NCBI GenBank assembly: GCA_018398765.1
Contig: JAHBMJ010000548.1
Location: 1 to 45,381 of the forward strand
Direction: 5' to 3'
Length of the DNA stretch: 45,381 nucleotides
From: Chromera velia
Lineage: Eukaryota; Sar; Chromeraceae
A program made the translations under genes and the position numbers. The notes under the pieces are model-generated. The model was given only the letters and a program-made list of their open reading frames with translations, was not told where the DNA came from and did no database searches. Numbering within the stretch: the first letter of the stretch is position 1; each line of letters starts with the position of its first letter. Shown one piece after another: positions 42,808 through 45,381 of the stretch.

Positions 42808-42887
42808 ACGAAAAAGAAAAAGACTCTTCTCGTTCGAGAAAAAAGTGCTTCTGCTGCTTTGTGAACATTATTAAAAACCAGTACAAA

Positions 42888-44259
42888 ATGGGCAAAGAGG
42901 TGATGGCGCAGAGAGAAAAGAACCAGATGACAATAGGACCGCAAATTCTTGCAACCGGTTGGTGAGCATGCGTAAATCCTCATGGGGGGGGTCTATTCAT
43001 GCATATACGCATGCATGTGTGCGCGTCCATTCTCCTCAGACTGCATGGTATGGAAATAATGTCAGAGGGGTCTACTGTGCGGGCGAGTGAGTGATAGGTG
43101 AAGCAAAGCTCCATACAGTAAAAAGAGCCGAACATAGAATCAAGGAATGGGGGCCGTTGAGGTTAGAGGAGAAAGGGAGAGCGAAGGATGAAGACTTGCA
43201 TGCTCGGAGGAGGACAGGAGGGTGGAGCGCCTGATAGATCAAAAGCGTTAGATGTGCTGCGATCGTCCTACGTGAAAGGGTGCGAGCCTGAGAAGAAAAA
43301 GCCCTCTTCTACATGAATAGATAAGTTTCGTTTCATATACGGGTTTGGCGACTTTTGATGTGCGCGGCCTTCGATGTACATATTCTCTTCCGTGATTTTT
43401 TATCTCACTCTCTTCCTCCATTGGCTGACGTTCTTTGCTTGATTCCTTCCTTGCTTTTTTCTTTTGCTTTCTGCAGGCCTCTCACTCTCTTCCTTCACTG
43501 GCTGACGTTCCTTCCTTGCTTGTTTCTTTTACTTTCTGCAGGCCACGTGATAGTCCCATTTGACTCCTTCGAGGGCCAATTCGCTGACAAGATCACCAGC
43601 CAGGCAGTGGAAGAGAGGCTCGGAGAGGGGGGAAGGGGACGCTTCGGGCCGAACATGGCCCACCTCTCTCGAATAGCACAGCCCCACACGCAGCAGCTTT
43701 TCGCTATCCAGGACAAGGGCGTCGAGTTTGTGACCAGCTGCAACTACCTCTGTTGGCCCTGTGGCAAAAACCAGAAAGAAGCACTCGAAATGGAGACAGC
43801 GGCACAGAACGTCACCGAGGTTTTCTTCTCTCAAATTGAATCTGAGGTGAGTCTTCAAATTGGATTGATCATCTTGATGCAGACATATTTGCAATTCTGT
43901 CAATCACCAAAACCGATGCATCTGACGAGCTCGCATGGATGGATCGATCGAGTCTGACCGAGCTATAGAAAAACGCAGCTACGCAGAGAGCCTCCAGGTT
44001 CAGTCCTCCACTAATTCACGTCATGTCGCGACTCGCTTTGGAGTCATGCACACAGTTCTCCATCAACATATTTGAGAGTAATGAAAGAAGAAAAGAGGTA
44101 CATGGACAGAAAAGAGAAAACAGACTGAGCAAAAGTCGTCAGACTGAGAACGTTGGGTCCAGCATTTTCGGTCGAGGCCTGGATTGATCTGCCTGAACGG
44201 TTGTCTGTCTCTTCGTTCAGCCACAGCTGTCAATTGATTTTTGGATTCAATTCGAATGA
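42888..44259 (+). CDS. Small spliced gene of unknown function (three exons proposed)
   Basis: Proposed join 42888..42957, 43542..43846, 44221..44259, giving 137 residues. The middle exon is the best supported: a long frame from TGCAG to GTGAGT, rich in conserved-looking residues (V-P-F-D-S-F-E-G-Q-F, C-N-Y-L-C-W-P-C-G-K-N). Exon 1 follows a TATA box and ends either before GTTGGT (phase 1, joins 43542) or before GTGAGC at 42962 (phase 2, joins the alternative acceptor at 43477, adding 22 codons made mostly of polypyrimidine). Both variants stay in frame, so they give products differing by an L/F-rich insert (137 versus 160 residues). The last exon is short and its stop is at 44257-44259; other 3' exons are possible. 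A C-x3-C-x2-C arrangement in the middle could bind metal. I recognise no family. Confidence 0.45.
43403..43544 (+). repeat. Tandem duplication of a 3' splice-site region
   Basis: Copies of 77 bp (43403-43479) and 65 bp (43480-43544) each begin TCTCACTCTCTTCC and end TTTCTGCAGGCC. They carry polypyrimidine tract and acceptor twice, so either AG (43476 or 43541) could be used. Confidence 0.85.
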
Positions 44260-44485
44260 AGGGATCGAGGCATGGAACTCGATCAAAAATCGGTATCGTC
44301 TCAACGACAAACTGTCAGCGCCTTATCTGCCCACTTCTCTCATTGGCGCCTCGCTTGTATCCTTCGGAAACATATGTTTGCGACCTTGGTTTCTCTTTTT
44401 TACTCAATGTGTCCCACCATTCCTTTTGTTGCGTCCGCTTCGTTTTGCTCCAACGCCTCCTCATGCAGCACTGCCACAAAATTGA

Positions 44486-44818
44486 TTGATGTGCGGCATG
44501 GCGACAACACAAGGCTTGTTGCAGTTGGTTTTCTTTTGCTGGTTTCTTGAGTTTTTTTCCATCGATCGGTGGACGGATGGATCAATTCTGCCTGCATGCA
44601 TGCAGCTTTACCAGATGAACGCATACAGAAAAAAGAAAGAAGAATTCTGTATGAAAGTAAATCCATGGATCGATTATGTATACATGCAGCTTTACCAGAT
44701 GAACAAGCATGAGAAGGAGCAGACGACAGACGGGAGCCCTCTCTTCTACCAATTGGCGAAATGGGATCCCCGACTGAGCTGGCCCCACCCACCCATGAAT
44801 AGCCGGGTCCGTCAGTGA
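44486..44818 (+). other. Unassigned 110-codon frame with an internal repeat
   Basis: A plus-strand frame encodes M-Q-L-Y-Q-M-N twice, because ATGCAGCTTTACCAGATGAAC occurs at about 44600 and 44687. The DNA duplication also duplicates a TGCAG acceptor-like site. The residues after it look protein-like (Y-Q-L-A-K-W-D-P-R-L-S-W). It could be a downstream exon of the gene at 42888 or a chance frame. Confidence 0.2.
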
Positions 44819-45119
44819 GTCGGTCACAGCTCTCTCTACACATCTGTGCATGGGTTGGATTGAGCAATTGAGGACAGAACGGACAAGTTGATTGACAGCC
44901 CCCCCCTGGTGTCCATATGCATGTATGTACGTGATCAGATGAATATGTCAAATTGATCTTCCATGAGAGGCATTTATTTGTCAATTTGTCACGGGACTGT
45001 AAGCATGGAGTCGACGGGAATGATCGGATTTCAGTGCCAGTGGGCCGACTCCGACTTGATCCTACCATCACTTTCTCGGCACTTCCTTTCCTTCTTTCAC
45101 TTCCTTCGATCGTTCCTTC
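44819..45119. other. Non-coding stretch, nothing recognised
   Basis: Mixed-composition sequence with short frames, a CCCCCC run near 44900 and GCATGTATGTAC motifs. I see no gene or element. Confidence 0.4.
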
Positions 45120-45227
45120 TTTCCCTGCTCCCTTCCTTCCTTTCTTTCTTTCTTTCTTTCTTTCTTTTTTTCGTTCATTAGTTCCTTCATCTTTGCTTGT
45201 TTCTTTCTTTCTTTCTTTCTTTCTTTG

Positions 45228-45258
<31 letters not shown>

Positions 45259-45381
45259 GTCTCTTTCTTTCTTTCTTTCTTTCTTTGTCTCTTTCTTTCT
45301 TTCTTTCTTTCTTTCTTTTTTTTATTTATTGATTCCTTCGTCTTTGCTTCTTTCTTTCTTTCTTTCTTTCTTTCTTTCATC
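45120..45381. repeat. (CTTT)n array running off the window
   Basis: CTTT/CCTT units with GTCT and TTTATT interruptions to the last base. The only long frame here is the minus-strand Lys/Glu-rich translation of the repeat. Confidence 0.95.

Noticed and set aside
44400-45380. Minus-strand frame of 326 codons, Lys/Glu-rich at its start
   Set aside because: The first third is translated CTTT repeat; the rest has no recognisable domain and crosses plus-strand splice-like signals.

Overview
Organism (inference). The window is eukaryotic nuclear DNA, about half GC in the genes, with clearly AT-rich intergenic islands. Genes are rich in introns, acceptors are mostly TGCAG, stop codons are standard, and simple repeats are abundant. 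A RAP-domain protein next to a secreted EGF/PAN/GPS multidomain protein fits an alveolate related to apicomplexans. A chromerid alga (Chromera-like) is my best guess; this rests on style and gene content, not on a database match.

Layout. (1) 1-846: 3' part of a class 3 (alpha/beta hydrolase) lipase gene, plus strand, cut by the window start. (2) About 860-4640: a minisatellite of about 17 units of 183 or 186 bp with decayed copies on both flanks. (3) 4640-8390: AT-rich intergenic DNA with UUCG-type hairpins, fossil-looking ORFs and a large (AC)n(AG)n microsatellite. (4) 8394-10753: two inverted copies of a roughly 340-bp repeat with tRNA-like A and B boxes, enclosing about 1.7 kb of decayed sequence; then a (GACT)n array. 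(5) 12246-36811: one very large plus-strand gene that I assembled as 46 exons with consistent splice phases, giving 3,372 residues. (6) 36812-38974: intergenic. (7) 38975-41944: an apparently intron-less minus-strand RAP-domain gene of 989 codons, convergent with the large gene. (8) 42888 onward: a small plus-strand spliced gene of unknown function, divergent from the RAP gene and preceded by a TATA box. (9) 44260-45381: low-complexity tail ending in (CTTT)n.

The central object is the large gene. It encodes a signal peptide, a discoidin/F5-8C-like domain, 2 EGF modules, 2 PAN/Apple modules, 26 more EGF modules (28 in total, each one phase 1-1 exon, most calcium-binding type), a GAIN-like region with a GPS motif, a transmembrane segment, an 875-residue hydrophilic region on one exon, and at least five further hydrophobic segments. 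The plan resembles an adhesion-GPCR or polycystin-like surface receptor. The GPS keeps its four cysteines and a tryptophan but has lost the canonical H-L-S/T cleavage tripeptide. Several EGF exons are recent duplicates or mosaics, and in many introns a CAGT microsatellite begins at the 5' splice site itself, so the gene looks like an actively expanding exon array.

Limits: every exon border is read by eye from splice consensus and phase, without transcripts or homology searches.
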